From Candidatus Woesearchaeota archaeon (GTDB lineage: Archaea; Nanobdellota; Nanobdellia; Woesearchaeales; GCA-2686295), in the NCBI GenBank assembly GCA_937912225.1, contig CALDOJ010000037.1, positions 1 through 64,000 of the forward strand: DNA of 64,000 nt, read 5' to 3'. Both the position numbers and the translations under genes were made by a program. Shown here one piece after another: positions 14,280-23,868 of this stretch. The notes beneath the pieces are model-generated. The model ran no database searches and was not told where the DNA came from. It worked only from the letters and a program-made list of their open reading frames with translations. Each line of letters starts with the position of its first letter. Position 1 is the stretch's first letter.

Positions 14280-16268
14280 TTAATCTGGCAAACCATAATT
14301 GTTTGAGTTAGAATTTTGATTAAATAAGTTCAGAACTCTTCTTTTAAATCTTAAATATTGTGATTGATCTATAAGTCCTCCTTTTAACAATAAATATGCT
14401 TTTGCCAAGTATATTTGTTGATATTTTGGATTTCGTAAATCTCCCATTTTTCCAAGTGGTTCTTCATGAATATATTCAACCATTGTTGCTAAATCTTCAT
14501 GCCAATTTGTAGTTCCATATGGTTTTATATATCCATATCTTGGTTCTGTTCCTTTTGTATCTTCCCATCCGACTGGTTTTATTGACTCATCAATTTTTGT
14601 TCTGGCCATCATATAAAACATTCCTTTATTGTTTTCAGATTTCCAAAGTTTTCCAAATCTTTTATCTAAACCATAATGTCTTGCATGAGCTAGTTCATGT
14701 TTAATTGTAGTACGATCAGTATCTGTAAAAAGATATATGCTTTTAGTTCTAGCTTTGAATAAACCTCCTGAATCTCTTCCTGCTAAAAGTTTATAGGCCG
14801 CAGTATCAAGAAAAAAAATAGTTTTTAATATTTTTTTTGTTTCAAACGGATGATAATATTCAAGAGCTTCTATTAACTTTGTTAAGGATCCATAATGATA
14901 TTTTCCTCTAATTCTAAATCCATATTCGTTTTCAATTTGTTTTGCTTTATTTTTTACGTTTGGAGTTAATTTTTGTGATTCTTTTTCAAGTTTTGAAACA
15001 ATTTTTTCTTCTTTTAGTTTTCCTAGTTTACTTAAAACACTGAAAAATGGAAACCCAGCTAAATTTACACTTGACACTCCTAAACCAAAAGTTTCTGCCA
15101 GGTCTAAATGAATGTTTTCTGCATTTGGTAAATTAATTACTACTGCAAATACTGCTGCAATTGCAAGTATTACATTTATTGATCTTATTTTAGTTTGTAT
15201 ATTTATTAATGCTTTTATTGTTCCTTCAAGTAATTGTTTTGCGCCTAGATTATGCAAATAATTTGAGAAATGTATGGATAATACTTTTTCTTGTTGGTAA
15301 TATGTTAGAAACTTTTCAAGATCGTCTTTTTCTAAAACTGCAATTTGTTTTTTGGAAAGTTTAATTAATTTGTTCAGAAGTCTTTTTTTAAAAATGAATT
15401 CTAAGATTGTAATTACTTGTTCGATCTTTCCATGATGAACTTCATATTGTTCTTTTGTTAATAGTTTTTTCAAAATAACAAGAATTCTTTTTATTCGTGG
15501 TTTATAATTAAGTACCTGTTCAAGTAACTCTGGTTCTTTTCCATTAATTATTTTATTTTTATAATAACTAACTTGATTATCGACTTTTTCTTTTAAAGCA
15601 TGTTCTTCAAGATGAAATTTGGCTTCTTTTATTTTGTATATTTCTTGTAAAATATTACTATTGATGATTTCGTCCACTATTTTTTTTAATAAATTATTAA
15701 CTAGTCCTCTATCAATTTTTGGTAATTGCGCTTCTAGTTTTTTTAATAGTTCTTTGTCTTGTTGTAAGATTTTTGCTTGTTTGTAAATAATTTTTATTAC
15801 ATTATTTATTTCATCTCTATTGTTAATTAAAACATGTAAAGATTCACTAACATCGTCTCCATGATATTTTTTGGCAAAAAGAATGATTCTTCTCTGATCT
15901 TCTTCATCAAGCTCAAGTGTTGTTTCAATTTGAATGATTTCTTCTTCGAAGGTTTGTTCGTTTTTTTTATCTTCTAAATTTGATGCAATCATCATACTTT
16001 TTAGTTCTTCATGTTCTGTTTCTAAAATCGTTTTAAGGTCATTTATTCGTCCTTCTTGAATAATTGTTCTTTTATGAATACAAACTATTAGTTCTTTAAG
16101 GGTTTCAGCATCACTTTTTTTTAAGAATGCTTCTGCTAGTGTTATTTCTTCTTTATTTATTTCTTCTAGAATTAGAAAGTCATGGATTATTTCATGCAGT
16201 CGTTTATTTGTTTCTTTAACAAACTCTATTTCTTTAGGTATTCCAAAAACTTTGCTAAATAAACCCAT
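14280..16268 (-). CDS. Coiled-coil membrane HELAH metalloprotease-like protein, paralogue 1
   Basis: This 662-residue protein belongs to no family I can name. Residues 1-340 are charged and helical with coiled-coil character. One hydrophobic segment (VILAIAAVFAVVINL) plus a second weaker one (LGVSSVNLAGFPFFSVL) suggest membrane insertion near 360-410. The C-terminal domain has HELAH at 524-528 and a later W-x-E-D-L-A-T-M-V-E helix about 70 residues on. This fits a gluzincin zinc site (HExxH plus Glu). It sits head to tail with a paralogue and shares a 255-bp identical DNA block with it. Substrate unknown. Confidence 0.7.
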   Translation of the reverse strand: MGLFSKVFGIPKEIEFVKETNKRLHEIIHDFLILEEINKEEITLAEAFLKKSDAETLKELIVCIHKRTIIQEGRINDLKTILETEHEELKSMMIASNLEDKKNEQTFEEEIIQIETTLELDEEDQRRIILFAKKYHGDDVSESLHVLINNRDEINNVIKIIYKQAKILQQDKELLKKLEAQLPKIDRGLVNNLLKKIVDEIINSNILQEIYKIKEAKFHLEEHALKEKVDNQVSYYKNKIINGKEPELLEQVLNYKPRIKRILVILKKLLTKEQYEVHHGKIEQVITILEFIFKKRLLNKLIKLSKKQIAVLEKDDLEKFLTYYQQEKVLSIHFSNYLHNLGAKQLLEGTIKALINIQTKIRSINVILAIAAVFAVVINLPNAENIHLDLAETFGLGVSSVNLAGFPFFSVLSKLGKLKEEKIVSKLEKESQKLTPNVKNKAKQIENEYGFRIRGKYHYGSLTKLIEALEYYHPFETKKILKTIFFLDTAAYKLLAGRDSGGLFKARTKSIYLFTDTDRTTIKHELAHARHYGLDKRFGKLWKSENNKGMFYMMARTKIDESIKPVGWEDTKGTEPRYGYIKPYGTTNWHEDLATMVEYIHEEPLGKMGDLRNPKYQQIYLAKAYLLLKGGLIDQSQYLRFKRRVLNLFNQNSNSNNYGLPD
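15757..16011. repeat. 255-bp block identical to 17742-17996 (copy A)
   Basis: By direct comparison every base in this interval matches 17742-17996, including third codon positions, while flanking parts of the two genes differ by many bases. The block encodes about 85 residues of the coiled-coil region. This is the pattern left by gene conversion or very recent segmental exchange. Confidence 0.85.
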
Positions 16269-16321
16269 GAATTTATTCTTATTTATAAGATATTTATATC
16301 TTTCTATGTTTATTAGTAGAA

Positions 16322-18253
16322 TTAATTTAATTTTAGAACTATTCTTTTAAATCTTAAATATTCTGTATCTGCAATGATTCCTGCTTTTAATAATAAGTCT
16401 GCTTTTGCCATGTATACTGATTGATATTTTGGATTTTGTAAATCACCCAGTTCTTTTATTGTTTCTTCATGAAGTAATTCTACCATTGTTGCTAAATCTT
16501 CTTTCCAGTCCGTAGTTCCGTATGGTCTTGCAAATCCGTAACTTGGATATTCTTTTTTTGTATCGGCCCATTCATGATAATTTAAAGCAAGTGTGTTTGC
16601 AATATTATAATTTATTACTTTTTCACTTTCAGATTTCCAAATACTTTTGAATCTTGGACCTAAGCCTGCTTGTCTTGCATGAGCTAGTTCATGTTGAATT
16701 GTAGCAGGTTCTGCTTTAAAATAAAAATATATATTTTTATCTGCAGGATTATACATTCCTATGGCTACATTTTTTGTTAATTCAAAAAGGGTATTTGTAT
16801 CAACATAGTAAATGGTGTTTAATATTTTTTTTGTTTCAAATGGATGATAAAGTTTAAGTGCGTCTTTCAAATAATTTAAAGTTTGTTTATTATAAATTCC
16901 TCTAATTTCAAACCCGTATTTTATTTCAAGTTCTTTTGCTTCATTTTTTAAATCTTCACTTACTGGTTGTTTCTTTTCTAGCAATGATATGATTTTTTCT
17001 TTTAAATCTCTGTTTAAATATTTGATACCTGGTCTTGCAGGTATGCTTACACTTGAAAGTCCGTACATTAAATTTTTTATTTCTTGAGGACTATTTGTAA
17101 CGTGCATATAAATAATGAATCCAATAAACATCGCTGCAACTGATAATTCAGGACCGAATGTTAATAATAATGTTGCGGGGTTGGTTAAGTATCCTGTTTT
17201 TATTGGTCCTTCAATTATTTTTTCTGCACCTATGCTTTGCAGGTATTTTATAAGGTTTATTGATATGATTTTTTCTTCTTGATAGTTTTTAATAAATTTC
17301 TCAATCTTATTATTTTTCAAAGCTCTAACTTCTTTTTTTGAAAGAGCTATTAGTTTTTTTAATAGTTTTTTTTCAAAAATAAATTCTAATATTGCAATCA
17401 TTTGTTTTATTTTTCCATGATAAACTGAGTGCTGTTCTTTTGTTAGTAATTTTCTTAAAACTACAAGAATTCTTTCTGTATCTTTTTTATAACTAAGAGC
17501 TTGTTTTAATAATTCAGGTTCTTTACCTTCAATTATTTTATTTTTATAATATTCTAATTGGTGGTCAATATCTTTTTTAAAAGCATGTTCTTCGAGGTGA
17601 AATTTTGCTTCTTTAATTTTATTTAATTCTGGCAAAATACTTTCATTGAGGATGTTAATAACTATTTTTTTTAGTAGATTATTGACTAATCCTCGGTCGA
17701 TCTTTGGTAATTGTGCTTCTAGTTTTTTTAATAGTTCTTCATCTTGTTGTAAGATTTTTGCTTGTTTGTAAATAATTTTTATTACATTATTTATTTCATC
17801 TCTATTGTTAATTAAAACATGTAAAGATTCACTAACATCGTCTCCATGATATTTTTTGGCAAAAAGAATGATTCTTCTCTGATCTTCTTCATCAAGCTCA
17901 AGTGTTGTTTCAATTTGAATGATTTCTTCTTCGAAGGTTTGTTCGTTTTTTTTATCTTCTAAATTTGATGCAATCATCATACTTTTTAGTTCTTCACGTT
18001 CTGTTTCTAGAATTGTTTTAAGATCGTTTATTCGTCCTTCTTGAATCTTAGTTCTTTTATGAATACAAATTATTAATTCTTTAAGAGTGTCTGCATCACT
18101 TTTTTTTAAGAAAACTTCTGCTTTTTCTACTTCTTCTTTATTTATTTCTTCTAGAATTAGAAAGTTGTGGATTATTTCGTGCAATCGTTTATTTGTTTCT
18201 TTAACAAACTCTATTTCTTTAGGCGTTCCAAAAATTCTGCTAAATAAACCCAT
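16322..18253 (-). CDS. Coiled-coil membrane HELAH metalloprotease-like protein, paralogue 2
   Basis: This 643-residue paralogue of the downstream gene has the same MGLFS-FG-PKEIEFVKETNKRLHEII start and the same helical coiled-coil region. Its hydrophobic segment differs (LSVAAMFIGFIIYMHV, about 365-385). The C-terminal domain has HELAH at 521-525 and W-K-E-D-L-A-T-M-V-E. Membrane and linker regions are diverged, whereas the zinc-site region and N-terminus are conserved. The two genes are separated by 53 bases. HELAH supports hydrolysis of a peptide or similar bond, but the substrate is unknown. Confidence 0.7.
   Translation of the reverse strand: MGLFSRIFGTPKEIEFVKETNKRLHEIIHNFLILEEINKEEVEKAEVFLKKSDADTLKELIICIHKRTKIQEGRINDLKTILETEREELKSMMIASNLEDKKNEQTFEEEIIQIETTLELDEEDQRRIILFAKKYHGDDVSESLHVLINNRDEINNVIKIIYKQAKILQQDEELLKKLEAQLPKIDRGLVNNLLKKIVINILNESILPELNKIKEAKFHLEEHAFKKDIDHQLEYYKNKIIEGKEPELLKQALSYKKDTERILVVLRKLLTKEQHSVYHGKIKQMIAILEFIFEKKLLKKLIALSKKEVRALKNNKIEKFIKNYQEEKIISINLIKYLQSIGAEKIIEGPIKTGYLTNPATLLLTFGPELSVAAMFIGFIIYMHVTNSPQEIKNLMYGLSSVSIPARPGIKYLNRDLKEKIISLLEKKQPVSEDLKNEAKELEIKYGFEIRGIYNKQTLNYLKDALKLYHPFETKKILNTIYYVDTNTLFELTKNVAIGMYNPADKNIYFYFKAEPATIQHELAHARQAGLGPRFKSIWKSESEKVINYNIANTLALNYHEWADTKKEYPSYGFARPYGTTDWKEDLATMVELLHEETIKELGDLQNPKYQSVYMAKADLLLKAGIIADTEYLRFKRIVLKLN
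17742..17996. repeat. 255-bp block identical to 15757-16011 (copy B)
   Basis: Second copy of the identical block, at a constant offset of 1985 bases. The first mismatches on each side are TG against CA on the left and a single T against C on the right. Confidence 0.85.
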
Positions 18254-18287
18254 GAGAGATTTAGGTTTGAGAGTTATAAATATTTTT

Positions 18288-18944
18288 CTATCTGTTTGAT
18301 TGATAATTTATTATCTCTGTTAATTCGTACAATGATTCTATTCGATGTGGTGTTCTTGGTCTTTCTTCAAATCTGTCTAAGTGTAATCCTTGTATCCCTA
18401 AGGTTCTTGGAGCTTCTCCATCTTTATAAAAGTGGTCTCCGGTCATGATGACTTCTTCAGGTTTTAAACCTATTTTATCAAGTGTTAGTTGATAGATTTC
18501 TTTGTCTGGTTTCCAAAGTCCAACATCGCATGAGAAGCAAGTGTAGTCAAAGTATTGGTCTAGTCCAAAGTTGTAAAATGGTTCTTTGTGTATTGTTGCT
18601 GCATTTGAAATTAGTGCTATTTTGATGTTATTTTCTTTTAAGTATTGTAGTGTTGGTATTACTTCTAAAAATAAGCCTACTTCAATATTGTCTTGTTTGA
18701 ACCGATAGTCCATTCTTTCGAAGTCTTTGTTTGATGGTCTTTCTAATCCAAATTTATCTTTTATTAGTTCGGTCATTTCTTCAAGGTTGTTGGTTGGATT
18801 AATCATTAATTCTTTGCTTATTTGTTTTCTTGTTGTTCCTCTTACACCATAAATATTTTTTAATAGTTTTAGTCCATGGTCGTGGTGTATTGGTTGAATT
18901 AATGTGTTCCACAGATCGAATATCACTCCTTTTATTTCATTCAT
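18288..18944 (-). CDS. HAD-superfamily hydrolase
   Basis: This 218-residue phosphatase-like protein has the four HAD motifs: DLWNTL near residue 10 (nucleophile Asp), LISNA at mid-protein, K in GLWKPDKEIY, and MTGDHFYKDGEAPRTLG for the acidic Mg site. The cap is helical, as in the phosphoglycolate phosphatase/haloacid dehalogenase subgroup. The second Asp of motif I is replaced by Asn (DxWNT), seen in dehalogenase-like members. The ATG at 18944 with upstream GGAGG is chosen over a TTG six bases earlier. It follows the 106-aa gene by 12 bases, in one operon. The substrate is unknown. Confidence 0.82.
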   Translation of the reverse strand: MNEIKGVIFDLWNTLIQPIHHDHGLKLLKNIYGVRGTTRKQISKELMINPTNNLEEMTELIKDKFGLERPSNKDFERMDYRFKQDNIEVGLFLEVIPTLQYLKENNIKIALISNAATIHKEPFYNFGLDQYFDYTCFSCDVGLWKPDKEIYQLTLDKIGLKPEEVIMTGDHFYKDGEAPRTLGIQGLHLDRFEERPRTPHRIESLYELTEIINYQSNR

Positions 18945-18956
18945 TTTCAAAACCTC

Positions 18957-19277
18957 CTATTTTTTATCAACTCTTTTTATTGTGATTATTTTTTGAGTGT
19001 TGTAGACTCTTATTCCGTTTTTGCTCTCTTCGATTTCTTTGTATAACTCATCTGATGCTTTTACTTCGTATAAGTTTCCAAAGGTTGCTGGTCTGGAATA
19101 CTCGTCAGGTGCTCTGTCTGGCATTGTTGACCAGTAATTTTCTACATATTGTTTGTAGTCTTGTTCTGTTAAGTGTAAGGAGATTCCGTCTGGTCGCACA
19201 CCCCATCCTCGTTCGGATTCTTCCCAGTTTCTACACAGAACAATTTGTTCAAGTTCTTGGTTTTCTGGTTTTGTCAT
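18957..19277 (-). CDS. Hypothetical protein (106 aa)
   Basis: This is a small soluble protein with no recognised domain, rich in charged residues and aromatic positions (NWEESERGWGVRPDGISLHL, NYWSTMPDRAPDEYSRPA). It is the first gene of a two-gene minus-strand unit with the HAD hydrolase. The ATG at 19277 is preferred over an in-frame TTG three codons upstream. No signal peptide or membrane segment is seen. Confidence 0.6.
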   Translation of the reverse strand: MTKPENQELEQIVLCRNWEESERGWGVRPDGISLHLTEQDYKQYVENYWSTMPDRAPDEYSRPATFGNLYEVKASDELYKEIEESKNGIRVYNTQKIITIKRVDKK

Positions 19278-19403
19278 TTTTATCAACTCCGTTTTTTTTG
19301 TTTTATGTTTCTAATAATAAGAATGTAAAACCAAGATATATTCTTTTGCGATATAGAATATATTTAGAATATACTTTTTACACTTTATATTTATAAGAAA
19401 AGA

Positions 19404-19412
19404 TTTATATAC
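19404..19412 (+). promoter_or_regulatory. TATA box of the PhoU-like regulator
   Basis: TTTATATAC lies 20 bases before the GTG at 19433, giving a leaderless message and supporting the GTG start. Confidence 0.6.
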
Positions 19413-19432
19413 TTCTTTGATTTAATGTTGTT

Positions 19433-20320
19433 GTGAGACGAAGAGTAATAAAGCAAGGTGCATCCAGTTTAACGCTTTCAATCCCTAGTGATTGGGCAAA
19501 AAGATTTAATATAAACCCTGGAGATGAATTAGAAGTAGATGATAAAGGTAATGAACTTTCTATAAGAACTGAAAAGGATTTCTCGAGTAAAACAACCACA
19601 ATAGATATTTCCGATATTAGTAGAGCGATGATGCGAAATATGATTAATGCAGTTTATATTAGAGGTGATGATGAACTAACAATTTTATTTGATAAACCAG
19701 AACAAATGGATATAGTTCAAGATTGTATAGATTTTAACATTGGATTTGCAATAGTTGAACAGAGTAAACATTCTTGTGTTGTAAAAGATCTATCAGGAAC
19801 AACCAATGTTGAGTTTGACAACATATTAAGAAGAATTTTCTACATGATAATGTCTTTTGCTGAAGAAGGTCTTGAAATTATAAAGAAAAAAGAATCGTTA
19901 AACGAATTTTGGAAACGAGACTTAGCAATTGACAAATATGTTTATTACTCGCTTAGAATGTTAAATAAGAAAGGACATCCTGATTTTAGTAAGACTCATT
20001 TATATTATGACATGGTGTTATTGCTTGAACATTTATCTGACGAGTATCAACGTTTGTATAAGAACTTAAAAAGTACAAATCTAAGTCCTACTACAATTAA
20101 ATTATTTGAAGAAACAAATCTTATGTTCAGAGATTTTTTCAAATTATTTTACAAATTTGATAAGAAAAAAGCTAATGATTTAGTATTAAAAAAACGAGAA
20201 ATTAGAGATAAAGTTCTTAATTTCAAAAAAGCCGATGATTTATTGGTTGAATATTATTTAAGAAAAACTGTGGAGATGATTGTAACAATATTGCAGATTC
20301 AATTACAGCTTGCAATATAG
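19433..20320 (+). CDS. AbrB-PhoU fusion phosphate-uptake regulator
   Basis: This 295-residue protein has an N-terminal SpoVT/AbrB DNA-binding swapped hairpin (RRRVIKQGASSLTLSIPSDWAKRFNINPGDELEV, about 1-40) and a C-terminal helical PhoU-like half (about 120-295). This is the usual archaeal PhoU architecture, thought to repress phosphate transport. GTG is the start: no in-frame ATG lies nearby, and an ATG just upstream runs into a stop. No phosphate transporter genes are adjacent, so its regulon is elsewhere. The smc gene follows with its own TATA box. Confidence 0.82.
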   Translation: MRRRVIKQGASSLTLSIPSDWAKRFNINPGDELEVDDKGNELSIRTEKDFSSKTTTIDISDISRAMMRNMINAVYIRGDDELTILFDKPEQMDIVQDCIDFNIGFAIVEQSKHSCVVKDLSGTTNVEFDNILRRIFYMIMSFAEEGLEIIKKKESLNEFWKRDLAIDKYVYYSLRMLNKKGHPDFSKTHLYYDMVLLLEHLSDEYQRLYKNLKSTNLSPTTIKLFEETNLMFRDFFKLFYKFDKKKANDLVLKKREIRDKVLNFKKADDLLVEYYLRKTVEMIVTILQIQLQLAI

Positions 20321-20326
20321 AAAAGC

Positions 20327-20336
20327 TTTTATATAG
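20327..20336 (+). promoter_or_regulatory. smc TATA box
   Basis: TTTTATATAG lies about 30 bases before the smc ATG at 20367. Confidence 0.55.
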
Positions 20337-20366
20337 AATGAGAACTAAAATAACTAGAGGTCGAGG

Positions 20367-23300
20367 ATGACAAGGATTACGAAATTAGAGATGAAGGGAT
20401 TTAAGTCCTTTGCTAATAAGACTGAACTGGTCTTCGGAGAGAAGTTTAACGTTATTCTAGGTCCGAATGGTTCAGGAAAAAGTAATGTTTTTGATTCATT
20501 ATGTTTTGTTCTAGGAAAATCATCTGCAAAAGGTTTACGAGCAGATAAGTCAGCTAATTTAATATATAATGGTGGGAAATCTAAAAAACCTGCTAAGAGT
20601 GGAGAAGTTTCAATATACTTTGATAATTCTAAAAAAGCGTTCCCAATAGATACGGCTGAGCTTAAACTTACAAGAATAATTAGAAGTTCAGGACAATCAA
20701 TCTATAAAATAAACGACCAAACAAGAACTAGACAACAAGTACTTGAAATTCTGAGTGTTGCAAGAATTGACCCGCAAGGACATAATATTGTTTTACAAGG
20801 AGATATTGTTCATTTAGTAGAAATGTCACCTTTAGAACGAAGAGAAATAATTGAAGAGATTGCAGGAATATCTGTTTATGAAGAAAAGAAAGAGAAAGCT
20901 CTTAGAGAATTAACTAGAGTTGAAAATAAAATTAATGAAGCAGAAATCATACTTACTGAAAGAAAAGGGTACTTGCGAGAATTAAAAAAAGAACGAGATC
21001 AAGCACAGAAATATAAAGATTTAGATGATAAAATTAAACGAAATAAAGCAACTTTGCTTGACAAACAAATTCGAGAGAAAAGTAGTAAAAGAACCGAGTT
21101 AGAAAAGAACATTAATGGTAATAATGAAGAAATTGAGAAAATACAGAACAAGATTAATGAATTAAAGAAAAAAGTCGAAGAGAAAAAAGAAGAAATTGAA
21201 ATTATTAACAAGGAAGTAGAAGAGAAAGGAGAAAAAGAACAAGTTCAAGTTCATAAAGAAATAGAACAGATAAGAGTAGATTTTGCTTTGAATAAACAAA
21301 GAATTGAAACTTTGAAGCAAGAATTATTTAAGCTTGGAGAAAGAAAATCCGAACTTGAAAGAAGTCATAAAGAAATTGATGATAAAATTAAGATTATTAA
21401 TAGAACAAAACATGATGCTATAAATAGAATTGAACAAAAAGAACGAGAAGTAAATCAAATTAATGCAAAATTATCTGTTTTTAAAGAAAAGAATAAAATT
21501 GAAGATGCTCAGGATATTGATGTTAAGATTGAAGAGATTGATAAAAATGCTGATGAAATTCAAGAGAAAATTTCGCGATTAAGAGAACAGCAACAAAATT
21601 TATTGCGAGAAAAGGACAAGTATGAATTAAGACTTCAAGGTGTTGATGAACGTATAGAAAAAGTTCTACTTCTAAAAAAAGAAAATAAAGACGCGATTGA
21701 AACTTTAAAGAAAAATAAAGAACAATTCAAAGAAACAGCAAATGAATTAAACACTTGTATTACGGAAGACTCATCATTATCAGCTCAATTAAACAATGCA
21801 CGATCAAAATTATTATCAAGAAAAGAAGAACTAGCAAGAGTTAATGCTAGAAACGCTGGAATTAAAGAACAAATATTTGGTAATAAAGCAATTAAAGCAG
21901 TTCTTGACTTAAAAGGACAAATTAAAGGAATTCATGGACCTGTAAGTCAACTAGGAAATGTAGGTGAAGAATATTCTCTGGCTTTAGGTATTGCAGCTGG
22001 TGCAAGAATGAGAAGTATAGTTGTTGAAACAGATGAAGTAGCAGCAAAATGCATTACATATCTAAAAGAACATCGATTAGGAATAGCCACCTTCTTACCA
22101 TTAAATAAACTAAGACCAAGCATTATCAAAACAGAACTACGAACACTAAAAGGAAGTCATGGAGTAGTAGGAATGGCAATAGATTTGGTAAACTATGATG
22201 AAAAATACGCTAAAGTTTTCCAATATGTTTTTGGAAACACTTTAATTGTAGAAGATGTCAATACTGCAAGAAAAATAGGAATTGGAAAAATCCGAATGGT
22301 TACTAAAACTGGAGATTTAATGGATCAAAGCGGAGCAATGCAAGGAGGACACAGAGAAAAATCTTCCACATTAAGATTCCAAGAACAAGAAGTAACTAAC
22401 CAGATTAAACAATTAGAATCGGAAATTAATGATTCAACGAATATAGTTTCAAAATTAGAAAAATCAAAGAATGATAATGAAAATAGATTATCTGAATTAA
22501 AATCAACAAAAGCAGAATTAGAAGCAGAAATCTTAAAAACTGAAAGATCGCTTCATTTAGATTCAGATGATATGGGGGCAACAGAAGAAGAAAAGACGAA
22601 GTTACAAGAAGAAATTACAAGAATAGACTCAGAATTAGCTAAAATTCAAGGAGAATTACAATCGATGAATAAAGAAATGGTTGATATGAAAATTGAGAAG
22701 CAAAAGTTAAGAGAAAAAATAACTGAACTTCGAAACCCTGCGTTACTTGCAGAAATGAATTCATTTGAAGAGAAGAAACAAGAATTAAGAGAAGAATTAT
22801 CTTCATTAAGAGGAGACCTTAAGAATAGTGATTCTGAAATTAGTAATATTTTAATGCCTGAAAAAGAGAATATTGACAAAATTTTAAAACAACAAATTAG
22901 AGAAAAAGAAGAGTTTGAAAATGAGAATAAAAAACTGGTTGATGTTGTTAAAGAACAAGGGAAAAATCTTATTGAAAAAGAAAAACAAGAAAAGAAATTT
23001 TATGCACAATTTAAAGGCTTATTTAATTCAAGAACTAAGCTATCAGAAGAAGTTTCAAAAGCAGAAAATATTGTTTCAAATAAACAAGATGATTTACGAA
23101 GATTTGAACATAAAAATAATTCTTTATCTATTGACCGAGCGAAAATTGTTGGAGAATTAGAAGGACTAGAAGAAGAATATAAACAATATGAAGGAGTTCC
23201 ATTATTTAAAAATAAATCAGAAGAAGAAATTAAACGAGAAGTATACCAGTTCGAAAGAATGACACAAGATATTGGGGCAGTAAATATGAAAGCTCTAGAA

Positions 23301-23864
23301 ATATATGAAAAAGCAGAGACTGAATATAATTCTTTAACAAATAAAAAAGAAAAATTAGCTCATGAAAGAGAAGATGTTTTAATTTTAATAAATGAAATTG
23401 ACAGTAAGAAAAAAGATTTATTCATGAAAACATTTAATGTTTTAAACAAAAACTTTGAAGCAATATTTAAAACACTTGCAACTAAAGGAGAAGCATTCTT
23501 AAAATTAGAAGATGAAAAAGATCCGTTCAATGGTGGAACAGAAATTAAAGTTAGAATTGCTGGTAAAAAATTCTTAGACATCAGAAGTTTGAGTGGTGGA
23601 GAAAAAACGATGACTGCACTTGCATTCATATTTGCAGTTCAAGAACATGACCCTGCATCATTCTATATACTGGACGAAGTAGATGCCGCGCTTGATAAAA
23701 AGAATTCTGAAAAATTAGCAGAACTTGTAAGACAATATTCTGGACGAGCACAGTATATTCTTGTAAGCCATAATGATGGTGTTATTACACAAGCAGATAA
23801 TTTATACGGTGTAAGTATGAATGGTGCAACAGCCACAAGTAAAGTAACTAGTTTAAAGATATAA
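20367..23864 (+). CDS. smc: Chromosome partition/condensation protein SMC
   Basis: This ATPase organises and segregates chromosomal DNA. The 1165-residue product has the complete order: Walker A GPNGSGKSN at 32-40, the DPQGHNIVLQGDI region, a long coiled coil, a hinge around 510-660 (GIHGPVSQLGNV..GVVGMAIDLV..TKTGDLMDQSGAMQGG), a second coiled coil, then the signature LSGGEKTMTALAF and Walker B FYILDEVDAALDKKN. The length is normal. The kleisin partners ScpA/ScpB are not in this window. It ends four bases before the convergent glycosyltransferase gene. Confidence 0.96.
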   Translation: MTRITKLEMKGFKSFANKTELVFGEKFNVILGPNGSGKSNVFDSLCFVLGKSSAKGLRADKSANLIYNGGKSKKPAKSGEVSIYFDNSKKAFPIDTAELKLTRIIRSSGQSIYKINDQTRTRQQVLEILSVARIDPQGHNIVLQGDIVHLVEMSPLERREIIEEIAGISVYEEKKEKALRELTRVENKINEAEIILTERKGYLRELKKERDQAQKYKDLDDKIKRNKATLLDKQIREKSSKRTELEKNINGNNEEIEKIQNKINELKKKVEEKKEEIEIINKEVEEKGEKEQVQVHKEIEQIRVDFALNKQRIETLKQELFKLGERKSELERSHKEIDDKIKIINRTKHDAINRIEQKEREVNQINAKLSVFKEKNKIEDAQDIDVKIEEIDKNADEIQEKISRLREQQQNLLREKDKYELRLQGVDERIEKVLLLKKENKDAIETLKKNKEQFKETANELNTCITEDSSLSAQLNNARSKLLSRKEELARVNARNAGIKEQIFGNKAIKAVLDLKGQIKGIHGPVSQLGNVGEEYSLALGIAAGARMRSIVVETDEVAAKCITYLKEHRLGIATFLPLNKLRPSIIKTELRTLKGSHGVVGMAIDLVNYDEKYAKVFQYVFGNTLIVEDVNTARKIGIGKIRMVTKTGDLMDQSGAMQGGHREKSSTLRFQEQEVTNQIKQLESEINDSTNIVSKLEKSKNDNENRLSELKSTKAELEAEILKTERSLHLDSDDMGATEEEKTKLQEEITRIDSELAKIQGELQSMNKEMVDMKIEKQKLREKITELRNPALLAEMNSFEEKKQELREELSSLRGDLKNSDSEISNILMPEKENIDKILKQQIREKEEFENENKKLVDVVKEQGKNLIEKEKQEKKFYAQFKGLFNSRTKLSEEVSKAENIVSNKQDDLRRFEHKNNSLSIDRAKIVGELEGLEEEYKQYEGVPLFKNKSEEEIKREVYQFERMTQDIGAVNMKALEIYEKAETEYNSLTNKKEKLAHEREDVLILINEIDSKKKDLFMKTFNVLNKNFEAIFKTLATKGEAFLKLEDEKDPFNGGTEIKVRIAGKKFLDIRSLSGGEKTMTALAFIFAVQEHDPASFYILDEVDAALDKKNSEKLAELVRQYSGRAQYILVSHNDGVITQADNLYGVSMNGATATSKVTSLKI

Positions 23865-23868
23865 TTAT

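Noticed and set aside
18288..18944. Phosphoglycolate phosphatase as a firm name
   Set aside because: HAD motifs are clear but motif I has DxWNT and nothing fixes the substrate; only the superfamily is supported.
22646..22879. Minus-strand open frames inside smc and other long genes
   Set aside because: They are antisense shadows without promoters, ribosome sites or recognisable protein features; the sense genes are full length and conserved.
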